Below are positions 7,325 to 15,916 of a DNA stretch of 18,541 nucleotides, in pieces. Made by a program: the position numbers and the translations under genes. The DNA is from an uncultured Bacilli bacterium (lineage in GTDB: Bacteria; Bacillota_I; Bacilli_A; RF39; UBA660): NCBI GenBank assembly GCA_947628125.1, contig CANQYR010000007.1, positions 1 through 18,541 on the forward strand, in the 5' to 3' direction. How positions within the stretch are numbered: the stretch's first letter is position 1; every line of letters starts with the position of its first letter. The notes beneath the pieces were generated by a model. That model did no database searches and had not been told where the DNA came from. It saw only the letters and a program-made list of their open reading frames with translations.

Positions 7325-7986
7325 GGCTTATTTTTTTTAAATCTAACATTTTCAATATGATGAAAGTTAGGAAACGCGAATAAAAGTCTTTTGGCTAAAA
7401 TACCACTACTTTTAATTTTCTCAATTACTTTTTTAGACATCTCTTCGGTGTTATCTTTTAAAAGTAATTTATTATTTTTTCTAACCGATGATAAAACATT
7501 AAAGGAAATAATATTATCTATTAAAAAAATGAGAAAAAGGATTAATGTTATAACATTTATTGTCATACTATTCATATTATTATATAACCCAAATAAGAAA
7601 GGATTAATATAGCGAACAATTAATATACCACCTATACCAAATAAAATCATGGTATTTAAACATATTCGGCCATCAATGTTAAACTTTTTATCGCTGTAAT
7701 CCCACCATCTAGCTTTGAATATTTTTTCTAATACGTAACTAGTAAAATACTCTAGTATTGCACAGATAATCATTCCTAAAGCTAGTAGTGCCACAGGATC
7801 ATTATTATATTTTTGTAGTAGTATAGTCATTAACAATGCTCCCCAGCCATATATAGGGCAATAAGGGCCAATTAAAAAACCACGATTAATAAATCTTTTG
7901 GTTTGAATATATTTTAGGATTACTTCAATACACCAACCTAAAAAGGAATAAGTTATAAATACTAAGAAAAAAATTTGTAATGTCAT
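7321..7986 (-). CDS. Putative CmpB-type ABC-transporter-permease-like membrane protein
   Basis: The 221-residue protein carries the conserved block of the family labelled 'putative ABC transporter permease' (CmpB type). Visible motifs are GWCIE (17-21), RGFLIGPYCPIYGWGA (35-50), EYFTSYVLE (79-87), RWWDYS (93-98) and GRICL (106-110), set among about five membrane helices. The family's real function is unknown and no ABC ATPase gene lies nearby, so transport is not supported by context. Its ATG overlaps the glycosyltransferase stop by 4 bp (ATGA), which suggests coupled translation and a shared role, perhaps in cell-envelope glycan handling. The last 60 residues are basic and probably cytoplasmic. 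Confidence 0.8.
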   Translation of the reverse strand: MTLQIFFLVFITYSFLGWCIEVILKYIQTKRFINRGFLIGPYCPIYGWGALLMTILLQKYNNDPVALLALGMIICAILEYFTSYVLEKIFKARWWDYSDKKFNIDGRICLNTMILFGIGGILIVRYINPFLFGLYNNMNSMTINVITLILFLIFLIDNIISFNVLSSVRKNNKLLLKDNTEEMSKKVIEKIKSSGILAKRLLFAFPNFHHIENVRFKKNKP

Positions 7987-8963
7987 AAAATACCTACCTT
8001 CTGGTTAAAATGTTCATTTATTTTTTCCAATTCAATAATACCAATTTTACTTGCTAAAAGTTCTTCAGGGTAAATTTTCCAATCACCATATTTTTTGACT
8101 ATCAATTTGCCCATTTTATCAACTAAATCTTGTTTAGTTTTGTCATCTATATCCCAAGAAAAAACCTCTGTTATCCGATATAATGAATACGCACTTTGAA
8201 TAAATCTTATATAATATTTATACTGTTCATATTTATTTGTATCTTTTAATTCTTTTTCCAAATAATCACAAACTTCAAAAATGTCAAATAAATGATCATT
8301 AAATTGATTATTTTTGGAAGATACTCCAGAACTTTGGCGACGATAAAAATAATCAGCATCATTAAATCTTAATATTTTTTGAGCTCTAAACATTTTAGCA
8401 TAAGTAAATGCAATATCTTCCCACATTCTTCCTTCAATAAATGGATAATTTTTAATAATATTTCTTTTAAATAATTTATTACATACCGATATAGATTCAT
8501 CTAATATGGCACTAGGGTTATCAGAAACATTAATAACCTTGCCATTTGTTTTATTTATTCCTTTAAAATTATTGGCTAAATAATCATTGTTTTTAACAAA
8601 AACTAATCCCGTTGTTATAATATCAGGATCATCATTTTTTTTAGCCATTTCATACATTTTGGCATACATATTAAAATTTACATAATCATCACTATCTAAA
8701 AAACCAATATATTCACCAGTTGCCAACTCAATTCCTTTATTTCTAGTCGCGCCTTGCCCTAGATTTTTAGTATTAGCATAAACTCTAATTTTATTTGGAT
8801 ATTTGCTTTTATAGTCTTTTAATATTTCTAAACTTTTATCAGTTGATGCATCATCAATAGCAATTATTTCCATATCTTCTAATGTTTGTTTAACTAAAGA
8901 ATCTAAACAATCTTTTAAATACTTTTCAGAATTATATACGGGAACGATAACACTAACTTTCAT
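7983..8963 (-). CDS. Family 2 glycosyltransferase
   Basis: This protein should transfer a sugar from a nucleotide-sugar donor to a surface glycan, lipid or protein. I chose the ATG at 8963 (326 residues), because AGAAGGTG precedes it; the GTG at 8978 would overlap that ribosome binding site. The GT-A fold opens with VSVIVPVYNSEKYL. The IDDASTD loop follows, then NLGQGATRNKGIELATGEY and the metal-binding DSDD (90-93). WEDIAF holds the likely catalytic acid (182-183). The C-terminal 120 residues are helical and not recognisable. It opens a transcription unit after the terminator at 9062-9094 and is coupled to the CmpB-type gene. The acceptor is unknown; glycosylation of the neighbouring secreted fibre proteins is a possible but untested link. 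Confidence 0.9.
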   Translation of the reverse strand: MKVSVIVPVYNSEKYLKDCLDSLVKQTLEDMEIIAIDDASTDKSLEILKDYKSKYPNKIRVYANTKNLGQGATRNKGIELATGEYIGFLDSDDYVNFNMYAKMYEMAKKNDDPDIITTGLVFVKNNDYLANNFKGINKTNGKVINVSDNPSAILDESISVCNKLFKRNIIKNYPFIEGRMWEDIAFTYAKMFRAQKILRFNDADYFYRRQSSGVSSKNNQFNDHLFDIFEVCDYLEKELKDTNKYEQYKYYIRFIQSAYSLYRITEVFSWDIDDKTKQDLVDKMGKLIVKKYGDWKIYPEELLASKIGIIELEKINEHFNQKVGIL

Positions 8964-8995
8964 GTTAAAATTCTTCACCTTCTTAAAAAAATAAT

Positions 8996-9023
8996 TTTAT
9001 AATATAATTGAGTATAAATCCAA
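8996..9023 (-). promoter_or_regulatory. Probable promoter of the glycosyltransferase unit
   Basis: On the minus strand TTGGAT (9018-9023), a 16-bp spacer and TATAAA (8996-9001) lie between the terminator of the secreted-protein cluster and the glycosyltransferase. The region is very A+T-rich, so other -10 choices (TATATT next to it) are possible. Confidence 0.4.
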
Positions 9024-9061
9024 AATCTTATAATTTAATAATTATATTATTAAGAATTATT

Positions 9062-9094
9062 AAAAAAAGCATAACTTTACTTGTTATACTTTTT
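9062..9094 (-). terminator. Rho-independent terminator closing the secreted-protein cluster
   Basis: On the minus strand AAAAAGTATAAC and GTTATGCTTTTT form a 12-bp stem with one G:U pair and a 7-base loop, followed by a T run (complement of 9062-9068). The TAA stop of the 599-residue gene (9084-9086) lies inside the 5' arm. Confidence 0.85.
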
Positions 9095-10883
9095 TAGTAA
9101 CCGTAAATGTTAAAGTGGTTTTTGCACTATCACTAATAATATTAGCCTTATTCGCCCCAAAAGATCCATCATCATTAGTTATTTTTTCTTCTTTAATATT
9201 TAACATTTTTGATGTTTCTAATAAACTTACAAAAGCTTTAATTTTTTCGGTATTAGTTAAAATCGTATTATTAGTATCAATATTCATAGTTAAAGTTATT
9301 TCTAACTCTTCTTCAATAGTTTTTTCTTCTTTTGTTTCTTGATCTAATACTTTAGTAGAATTATTTTTAAAACTTATATCATCAATTCTAATAAAATCAT
9401 CTTTTTCTTCTTTGCTTACTGTTAAAGGGGCAATATCGATCAAATTATAATTAAGATCAGGACTAGATGCAGCATGAATTAATAAATAATTTTTCTTAGT
9501 AACATCATAAAATATATGATAATTTCGAAAAGATACTTTATCAACCTTACCACTAGTTCCAGTTTGATAATAAATAGAATTTTTAAATACAGATCCTGTT
9601 AATATTTCGTTATCCAAAGAATATGACGCGAGATAACCTGCTTTACTACTTCCATCACCAATAGCTTCTGTAGATATAATATCATTTTTTAAATATGTAT
9701 TTAATAAACCATTGTAAAATGATGAATAAATATCTTGCAAGGTTTTACTTACATCAATAACAATTGGGCTATTTTTATAATTTTGAGCATGGGCAATTAA
9801 ACTAGAGATATTAATTATATATAAATTACCCTTTAGATCTTTTGCAGTTTCCCAGCGAATACCCCCTATGCTGCCTTTAGTTTGAAGAGAATAAACATCA
9901 TATAAATTTTCACCAATTTTTAATTCCATATAGTCTAGATATTCATCAATTCTTTCTAAAACATTTTCTTCACCAGGGAAAAAGTTTTTTTCATACATAG
10001 TTAAATAAGTAGTAAACACTTGATTAATTTTATCCTTGTCATTTGATGAAAAATACATATATACTGGCAAGGAACTTACATGAGATATATAAGCACTGGT
10101 TCTAGCATAACCAATAAAATTGTCATCAATATCATAACTAAAAGAATAAGGTTCGTTATTATAAGTAACTTTAATACCTAACAAATTATTAGTAATAGAT
10201 CCTGTAGGAACGCCACCACTAATTAAAACATTTTCATAAGGCTTAAGATAACTTTCAATATCAGTGATTATCAAATCAGGAGAACTATAAACTTCCCTAA
10301 CATATTTATCATAATAATTCTCATCTAAATACCGTTTTAATATATCATATAATGTAGTCTTAGCATGTTCACTATCAAAAGTACTTCTTTTTTTGATAAA
10401 GTTGCCATCTGTATATGGGAATTTATCTTCATCTTCTATTTTCTCATCAATACTTATTGGCATCGTTATATTACCAGAATTTGTTACTTCATCAACTGGA
10501 CAAGTAATTGTTAAAGTTATTTCTTCGGGAATTTTAATATTATTAAAACTTACAAAAGCAAGATTACCCGCATTTATTACTTGATCTTTATAACTTACTA
10601 TACAATTAGGACTTAATTCTTCCCTGTTCAAATAATAAGAATCTTTTAAACCCAAACCTACCTCACTAGTAGTAAAAGTATAATTTACTTTAACATTTTT
10701 CTCATCAGTAGAAATATCATTAGTTGCAATAGCATTAGAAAAATAGACTTTATAAACATTGTTTTGATAGGCAAAAGCATAAGTTTTACTATCAACATAT
10801 TTAGAATTAGTTTGAGCTACGTTAGCAACATACAAAGTGCCTAACACTAAAAATAATATAATTAAACTACGGTATTTTTTCAT
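9084..10883 (-). CDS. Large secreted protein with SipW-type N-terminus
   Basis: The protein has 599 residues from the ATG at 10883; a GTG one codon earlier is also possible. It starts with a short basic tip and a hydrophobic segment (about 5-24). The junction TNSKYVDS that follows matches TYAKYTSS and TYSKYISS in the two TasA-like proteins of the cluster. Residues about 35-150 look like a beta-sandwich with paired cysteines. The middle (about 160-500) is a mixed domain I cannot assign. The end, AKTTLTFTVTKKV, resembles the last strand of the TasA-like proteins. There is no LPxTG motif or C-terminal membrane helix. It follows the 197-residue gene by about 15 bp and is the last gene of the unit. 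It may be a tip or adhesive subunit; that role is inferred from size and position. Confidence 0.7.
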   Translation of the reverse strand: MKKYRSLIILFLVLGTLYVANVAQTNSKYVDSKTYAFAYQNNVYKVYFSNAIATNDISTDEKNVKVNYTFTTSEVGLGLKDSYYLNREELSPNCIVSYKDQVINAGNLAFVSFNNIKIPEEITLTITCPVDEVTNSGNITMPISIDEKIEDEDKFPYTDGNFIKKRSTFDSEHAKTTLYDILKRYLDENYYDKYVREVYSSPDLIITDIESYLKPYENVLISGGVPTGSITNNLLGIKVTYNNEPYSFSYDIDDNFIGYARTSAYISHVSSLPVYMYFSSNDKDKINQVFTTYLTMYEKNFFPGEENVLERIDEYLDYMELKIGENLYDVYSLQTKGSIGGIRWETAKDLKGNLYIINISSLIAHAQNYKNSPIVIDVSKTLQDIYSSFYNGLLNTYLKNDIISTEAIGDGSSKAGYLASYSLDNEILTGSVFKNSIYYQTGTSGKVDKVSFRNYHIFYDVTKKNYLLIHAASSPDLNYNLIDIAPLTVSKEEKDDFIRIDDISFKNNSTKVLDQETKEEKTIEEELEITLTMNIDTNNTILTNTEKIKAFVSLLETSKMLNIKEEKITNDDGSFGANKANIISDSAKTTLTFTVTKKV

Positions 10884-10898
10884 CACTTCACGACCTAT

Positions 10899-11492
10899 CT
10901 ATATTTTCTTTTGAACAACTGAATAACCAACTACCAAAACTTGATAAGTTTGATTTTCAGAAAGGGCTTTGTACCCATTTATTCCCCCATTATATTTTAA
11001 ATGTACATTATATGTTTTTTTATTTTGACTATTTAAGTTTGCTTCTATTTGTTCTTGCAAAGTGTAGATTGTATAAATAGATGAACCAATTTTAACATTG
11101 CTACTACCTTTGTTTGTTTCAATAACATTTTTTCCTTCATCAGTTAGAAAATCATTGGAAAATGGGGCAAAAGCATTATTAATATATAAACTAAAGTGGT
11201 AAGTTGCATTTACCTCCATTAAACTAGTGTCGATTTCAAAGGAATAATTTAACGACGTTGGTCTTTTTTGCGATACGGTGCATAAAGATGTTACTTCATC
11301 ATTATCACTACAACTGTTCGCAATAGGATTAATTTTAAAGATAAATTTAGCCGCTCGAGCTTGTTCTTCTTGTTTAAAACTACTAATGTATTTAGAATAA
11401 GTTACAACACTTGTAAACAACGCGATGACACTTACATACATAAAGATCCATTTAAGCAAATTCTTTTTTAGTTGTTTACTGGGCATTTTCAT
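10899..11492 (-). CDS. TasA-like minor secreted subunit
   Basis: I chose the ATG at 11492 (197 residues), six bases after AAGGTG; the GTG at 11501 lies inside that site. A basic N-terminus leads to a hydrophobic segment, then the junction TYSKYISS and an ARAAKFIFKI strand. The 238-residue protein has TYAKYTSS and ARVAKWGIDLK at the same places. Further on, YSFEIDTSLMEVNATYHFSL parallels YTFTIDTANALKATEVAYNV of that protein. The C-terminus, YQVLVVGYSVVQKK, fits its closing strand. It has one Cys pair (SCSDNDEVTSLC). The ATG follows the stop of the upstream peptidase gene by one base, so translation is coupled. Family: TasA/CalY-like in a broad sense. Likely a minor fibre subunit and substrate of the adjacent peptidase. 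Confidence 0.7.
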   Translation of the reverse strand: MKMPSKQLKKNLLKWIFMYVSVIALFTSVVTYSKYISSFKQEEQARAAKFIFKINPIANSCSDNDEVTSLCTVSQKRPTSLNYSFEIDTSLMEVNATYHFSLYINNAFAPFSNDFLTDEGKNVIETNKGSSNVKIGSSIYTIYTLQEQIEANLNSQNKKTYNVHLKYNGGINGYKALSENQTYQVLVVGYSVVQKKI

Positions 11493-11493
11493 T

Positions 11494-12144
11494 TTAGTCA
11501 CCTTTTTCTTTCTTCTTGCCCTTTTTATTCTTCTTTGCTTTTAAATTGTTTAGTAAATATTTTAAACTAAAATGTTTCTTTTGGCTAGTATTTTTTTCTT
11601 TAGCAAGTAAATATTTCGCAAATTCTTGTTCTTCTTGTTTAGTCATTGTTATATTGTTTTCTTTAGAATAGGCATATAAATTGCAAATAAGACAGCCTAG
11701 AATAAATGTTAAAATAGCTACGACAGGATTTTGAAAGGCTTTAAATATTTTCCCTATTTTTCTAATCCGAAAACAATATACCCCTTTTATATCTTCTTTT
11801 TCTATTGGTTCATCTAATGAAGCATTAGCATCACCTTTAGTATATATCTTATCATCTTCGATTTTAACTATCCGATGCGTTACAAAAGAATTATAACGAT
11901 CATAATAAGTAACAATATCATTTTCTTTATATTCTTTGTTTTGAGTATTGATAATAACAAAATCATCAATATCAATAGTAGGTGTCATAGACCCTGACAC
12001 TACTTGCAAAAGGCTGTAACCAAAAACAGATGATAAGTCCTTTTTTAAAACTTTTAAGCAAAACAAGTTATAAACATTATAAATTAAGAAAATGCTTAAT
12101 ATTGTTATACCTAGGATAGACATTATTTTCTTTATTATTTTCAT
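11494..12144 (-). CDS. SipW-like (ER-type) signal peptidase I, copy 1
   Basis: This 216-residue membrane protease removes signal peptides. The active-site Ser52 lies in VVSGSMTPTID. A His in FVTHRIVKI (His90) replaces the Lys of ordinary bacterial signal peptidases, and the KGDAN motif holds Asp105. This Ser-His type is the one that includes Bacillus SipW, which processes TasA and TapA. A membrane helix is at about 7-29 and a second at about 138-158. A tail of about 55 residues, rich in Lys, follows on the cytoplasmic side. Its ATG overlaps the lipoprotein gene stop by 4 bp, and the next TasA-like gene starts just after its stop. Likely substrates: the 197- and 599-residue proteins. Confidence 0.88.
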   Translation of the reverse strand: MKIIKKIMSILGITILSIFLIYNVYNLFCLKVLKKDLSSVFGYSLLQVVSGSMTPTIDIDDFVIINTQNKEYKENDIVTYYDRYNSFVTHRIVKIEDDKIYTKGDANASLDEPIEKEDIKGVYCFRIRKIGKIFKAFQNPVVAILTFILGCLICNLYAYSKENNITMTKQEEQEFAKYLLAKEKNTSQKKHFSLKYLLNNLKAKKNKKGKKKEKGD

Positions 12145-15044
12145 GGCGCATCCTCACAAGCATTTTTCTCTACTTCATAAGTTATTTTGATAGTTAAGGC
12201 ATATTCTTTTGTTTCACTTAAATTACCAATTGAAGTATCAACATCATCATCTATATCAAGCCATTTCCATAATATCGATATTTCGGTTTGCTCACCATTT
12301 TTTAAAGCAATGGCCATATTTAAATCTTTTTCAGTTGTCAAAGATGAGGTTGTATTTAAAAGACTATAATTTTTATTGCTTCCTAAATAATAATTATTTA
12401 GATCTTTAATGATATAGCCCATATTAATGCACCCAATATTGGTACAAACCGAATCTTCTTGCAAAGTTATTTTTTTAATTACTATGTCTTTATTAGTATT
12501 ATTAGATAAAGTCATAATGTAAGAACCTTGGGCTGTTGGATAGATCATTTTGGATATGTTATGTTCTTGATAGTATTTTTCATTATGAAATAAAGGCACA
12601 TCAGTTAAATAAAGCGTTTTAGTTTCCGTTATATTTTCTTTTTTCTCATTGCTGTAAATAGCTTTTAAAGTCATGTCTTTTTGAACATCAACAATGTTAT
12701 TATTGGCATCATAAGTAGTGTTTTCATAGGTAAAACCAATTAAAGGATAATAGTTACAATCAACTATTTTATAACCAGTTAAGTAATCAGTAATATCAAA
12801 TGGCCCTTCGACTAAAAAAGTATATACAGTAGTAAATTGATCAAAATAGCCTTCAGAAGCATCCAATGTTAAAACGTATTTATTTTGAGCATGGAATTTA
12901 ACTATAAAGTCACTTATGGTATCTTGATAGTAAGAGGCTTTAACTTTTACATCAAACTCTCCTTCAGTAGAAAAAGAAAATCTAACTTTTATTGAGTCTT
13001 TACCATTTACACTTTCAACTTGCATTTTTTGTTTGTCAAATTCTAAGTCAATGTAAATATCAGGATTACCTGCCGAATAAATACGAATGCCATTTTTAGT
13101 TTCTTGCCATTTAATGTTGTCATTGAAAAAATTAGTGTTTAATATTAAATCTTTTTCCGCACTTGCTGATAATAAACCAAGGTAATATTCATATTTTTCA
13201 CTTTCTAAAAAGTAATCTTTGACAATAAATTTTACTTTAGTAGTAGCTTTTTTGTTTAAATAAGTAAGCTCTACATTAATAGTTTTATCAATCATCTTTC
13301 TAGTTGGTTTTAGTAAAATACCACCATCTTTTATTTCATAGTCACCATCATAATCAGTAATTTTTATATTAATATCAGATAAATTAACACTCTCTTTTTC
13401 TTGGTCAAATAGTATTTGATAAGGAAGCCACATGTAATTATCATCAATATAGTAGGTATATTCATCTTTGGTAAAGGAAAGGGATATAATAGGCTTATGT
13501 ATTGTAATTGTATATGTTTTTTCAATACCAGATTCGCTTGTCACTTTAATTTCCACAATATTATCACCTTCATTTAGTGTTAAGTCGTGTAAAGATGATA
13601 CTTGATGATTGTTAAAATAATATTTAACAGAACTTTTATTGTCATTTAAGGAAGCATCAAAACTAATTTTAGGAGTATCAGGGGTAACATTTACAAAGTA
13701 GTTTTGCTGATCACTAGTAAAAGAAGGGGTTAGTTTAGCATTTTGAGCAGATAAATTTTTCAAGTTGTTGTCATCACTTTTCTTTTTCTTAAATAAAAGG
13801 TGATATACTTTTTGTTCATTGTTATTTGATACGATGACATCTAAAGTGGTGTTATCTGATACTAAAATATCGTTAAAGTTTTGATAGCTTTTATTGTTGT
13901 AGTTGTATGTAACCGTACCATTTAAAGCACTTGCGAAAACAGATACTTTATCAGTAAATGTTACAACATAATTATCTATATCAGGATCAAATTGGGGATC
14001 GATAGAAGCATTTTCCACTTTTAGATCAGTTAGCTTTAAGTCGTTAGGTATGTAATCGCTTCGGTAAATGTTTATATAATAAATGGTATCCGTACCATTA
14101 ATAGTTATAATGATTTTAATAACATTTTGGCCCACATTTAAGTTTAAGTTTGCTAAGGAGTCTACTATTTCATCATTAAAATAATATCTAATACTAAAAG
14201 CAGAATAATTTACTTGAAAAGATAGAGTTGATACTTCATTTTTAACACTTAGATAATAGATATATTTATTGGGGTCAAACGAAAAAGCAAGATCACCAGT
14301 TATATTTTTAAGGCCTTCATAAGAAGTAGGTTTAGATGGATTTGTTTTTTCTTTAATAGTTATTTGGTAACTAGCTGTGTAAGTGTGTCCTTGATAGTTT
14401 ACTTTAATAGTTACAGTTAGTTTGCCTTTCTTTTTACCAATAATTTTTAAATAACCATCGTATATTTCTAAACCCGCTAAAGAAGGATCGGATAAGTCTA
14501 TGGTTATGTTTTCTTTATTTAAGTCATGTAAGGTATAAAATAATAATAACGAGTCACCAACATTTATCTCATTTACAGAAGAAGTTAAAGTTACATAACG
14601 ATTGCTTTCTTTAATAGTGACGTTACTTACAGCCCGGTAGCATAGGCCATTAGTTTCTGTTTCTAAGTATACTTTAACAAAGCCAGTTTTTTTAGCCTTT
14701 ACAACAACGGTGTTATCTTTAACATAACAAGTAGCAATTTCGGCATCTGATGTATAACAGGTAAATGTAGTAGGTAATATTTTTTCATAAGAAAAGCCAA
14801 GTTTTAAATCTTCATCGCCTAAGTTCATCGTTGCCATGGTGCGATCAAATTTTAAAGAACCGTTTATAACAACATCTTCATCCGATGTGTCACCTATTTC
14901 ATATGTGCCTTCATTCGTAAATAAATCACCGATACGCCCCCATAATTTGGATGTACAGCTAGTTATTAACAATAATATTATTAGGATAAGTAAAATAATA
15001 ATTATTATGGTGCGGATTTTATCTTTGTTTTTATATTCATTCAT
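12141..15044 (-). CDS. Surface lipoprotein with Ig-like, cadherin-like and TasA-like domains
   Basis: This 967-residue protein starts with a basic tip, a hydrophobic run (11-29) and a lipobox, ITSC, giving lipidation at Cys30. Two Ig-like (BIG2-type) domains follow at about 63-145 and 150-232, the first with KAKKTGFVKVYLE. Three cadherin-like beta-sandwich repeats lie near 245-328, 337-421 and 428-517, each ending in a pattern such as GIEKTYTITIHK. The next 300 residues are beta-rich and unassigned. Residues about 833-958 resemble the 238-residue TasA-like protein: YPTAQGSYIMTLSNNT matches APGTNGSYTFTIDT, and LWKWLDIDDDVDTSIG matches its WAWLYD segment. AAAGGAG precedes the ATG. I infer a membrane-anchored stalk whose tip can join the fibre. 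The lipobox could instead be part of a plain membrane anchor. Confidence 0.75.
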   Translation of the reverse strand: MNEYKNKDKIRTIIIIILLILIILLLITSCTSKLWGRIGDLFTNEGTYEIGDTSDEDVVINGSLKFDRTMATMNLGDEDLKLGFSYEKILPTTFTCYTSDAEIATCYVKDNTVVVKAKKTGFVKVYLETETNGLCYRAVSNVTIKESNRYVTLTSSVNEINVGDSLLLFYTLHDLNKENITIDLSDPSLAGLEIYDGYLKIIGKKKGKLTVTIKVNYQGHTYTASYQITIKEKTNPSKPTSYEGLKNITGDLAFSFDPNKYIYYLSVKNEVSTLSFQVNYSAFSIRYYFNDEIVDSLANLNLNVGQNVIKIIITINGTDTIYYINIYRSDYIPNDLKLTDLKVENASIDPQFDPDIDNYVVTFTDKVSVFASALNGTVTYNYNNKSYQNFNDILVSDNTTLDVIVSNNNEQKVYHLLFKKKKSDDNNLKNLSAQNAKLTPSFTSDQQNYFVNVTPDTPKISFDASLNDNKSSVKYYFNNHQVSSLHDLTLNEGDNIVEIKVTSESGIEKTYTITIHKPIISLSFTKDEYTYYIDDNYMWLPYQILFDQEKESVNLSDINIKITDYDGDYEIKDGGILLKPTRKMIDKTINVELTYLNKKATTKVKFIVKDYFLESEKYEYYLGLLSASAEKDLILNTNFFNDNIKWQETKNGIRIYSAGNPDIYIDLEFDKQKMQVESVNGKDSIKVRFSFSTEGEFDVKVKASYYQDTISDFIVKFHAQNKYVLTLDASEGYFDQFTTVYTFLVEGPFDITDYLTGYKIVDCNYYPLIGFTYENTTYDANNNIVDVQKDMTLKAIYSNEKKENITETKTLYLTDVPLFHNEKYYQEHNISKMIYPTAQGSYIMTLSNNTNKDIVIKKITLQEDSVCTNIGCINMGYIIKDLNNYYLGSNKNYSLLNTTSSLTTEKDLNMAIALKNGEQTEISILWKWLDIDDDVDTSIGNLSETKEYALTIKITYEVEKNACEDAP
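12171..12548 (-). other. TasA-like C-terminal domain of the lipoprotein
   Basis: Residues about 833-958 of the 967-residue protein. Shared with the 238-residue protein are the P-x-x-x-G-S-Y-x-x-T opening strand, the W-x-W pair (Trp926, Trp928) followed by an acidic loop and Gly, and a closing alternating beta-strand (EYALTIKITYEVE). An extra Cys pair (CTNIGC, 867-872) is not found in the small protein. Similarity is by eye. Confidence 0.55.
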
Positions 15045-15098
15045 TTTTTACTTCTCCTTTCTTTTAGCTAACAAATAAAGATACATAATACTATAACA

Positions 15099-15162
15099 TT
15101 TATTAATACGATAGTATTAATAAATAAAGATATATATCTTTATTTGGAAGTTAAAAACTTCC
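15099..15162 (-). promoter_or_regulatory. Three stacked hairpins downstream of the TasA-like gene
   Basis: Between the 238-residue gene and the lipoprotein gene three perfect dyads follow one another on the minus strand. First is GGAAGTT with AACTTCC, loop 3 (15146-15162). Next is a 24-bp palindrome with half-site AAATAAAGATAT (15122-15145). Last is TTTATTAATAC with GTATTAATAAA, loop 4 (15099-15124), which shares 3 bp with the palindrome. None is followed by a clear T run, so full termination is unlikely. They could stabilise the 3' end of the TasA-like transcript or reduce read-through into the lipoprotein gene. Confidence 0.55.
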
Positions 15163-15168
15163 GTTGTT

Positions 15169-15885
15169 TTAAGCAGCAGCGTCATCGCCTTTTTGAGTTG
15201 CTGTTACATTAACAGTCATGGTAACAGTTTCGCTATCTACTGTTCCATTTCCAGCATTATTGTCGTTATCGTCGCTGCCTGTTTCTTTAGAGCTATCATG
15301 ATCATATAACCATGCCCAATAAAGAGTTTCAGTTGGAACTGATGTTCCAGCACCACCATCTTCATTATAAGTGAAGGTCATTTTTTCACCAATAGCAGTG
15401 TTTAGCTCACTAATTGCTTTAACGCCAGTATCTCCAACTCCATCAGCTTCTTTCATATAGAAAGTTACATTTTGTGCTTTAGCCTTAGCAAATGTTGATA
15501 CATCTTCTTCAGTATCGCCTTTTAGCCAATAAACGATTTGACCAATTTGATCGTCGATATTTACTGTAGTTGTTACATTATAGGCTACTTCTGTAGCTTT
15601 AAGAGCGTTTGCAGTATCAATTGTAAATGTATAACTACCATTTGTACCAGGAGCAATGATTTTTAAATCACTTGAACCACTTTTAACATCTGTGTAAGAC
15701 TCTTCAAATAGCTTAACTGTAAATGGTTTATTTGCTTTTAAATCTATACCCCACTTAGCTACACGAGCTTTATCTGTTAAAGCATCACTACTACTTGTAT
15801 ATTTAGCATAAGTGCCACTTACAGAATAACTAGTTATAGTAACCGCAAGTAATAAGGCTCCAAGACCTAGCAATTTCTTTTTCAT
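15169..15885 (-). CDS. TasA-like secreted protein, probable major fibre subunit
   Basis: The 238-residue protein has a SipW-type signal sequence: MKKK, a hydrophobic stretch (6-23) and GTYA before KYTSS, very like GTWA at the TasA cleavage site. Cleavage after Ala27 is likely. The mature part shows DKARVAKWGIDLKAN, then IAPGTNGSYTFTI (77-89), and ends with YWAWLYD (189-195), an acidic loop and VTMTVNVTATQ. TasA of Bacillus forms matrix fibres by donating a strand to the next subunit, and I infer the same here. No Cys in the whole protein. AAAGGAGGTG before the ATG is the strongest ribosome binding site seen, and hairpins flank the gene, which suits an abundant product. A SipW-like gene lies 79 bp upstream. 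Relation to TasA is by motif and context only. Confidence 0.75.
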   Translation of the reverse strand: MKKKLLGLGALLLAVTITSYSVSGTYAKYTSSSDALTDKARVAKWGIDLKANKPFTVKLFEESYTDVKSGSSDLKIIAPGTNGSYTFTIDTANALKATEVAYNVTTTVNIDDQIGQIVYWLKGDTEEDVSTFAKAKAQNVTFYMKEADGVGDTGVKAISELNTAIGEKMTFTYNEDGGAGTSVPTETLYWAWLYDHDSSKETGSDDNDNNAGNGTVDSETVTMTVNVTATQKGDDAAA

Positions 15886-15916
15886 TTTTTCACCTCCTTT
15901 GCTTATCTTATATTTT

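Noticed and set aside
7321..7986. True ABC transporter permease
   Set aside because: Only the family label suggests transport; there is no ATPase partner or binding protein nearby, so I kept the neutral call.
1110..15044. Mycoplasma-type genetic code (TGA as Trp)
   Set aside because: The lipoprotein, glycosyltransferase and CmpB-type genes end in TGA at sensible places, two of them in ATGA overlaps with the next gene.
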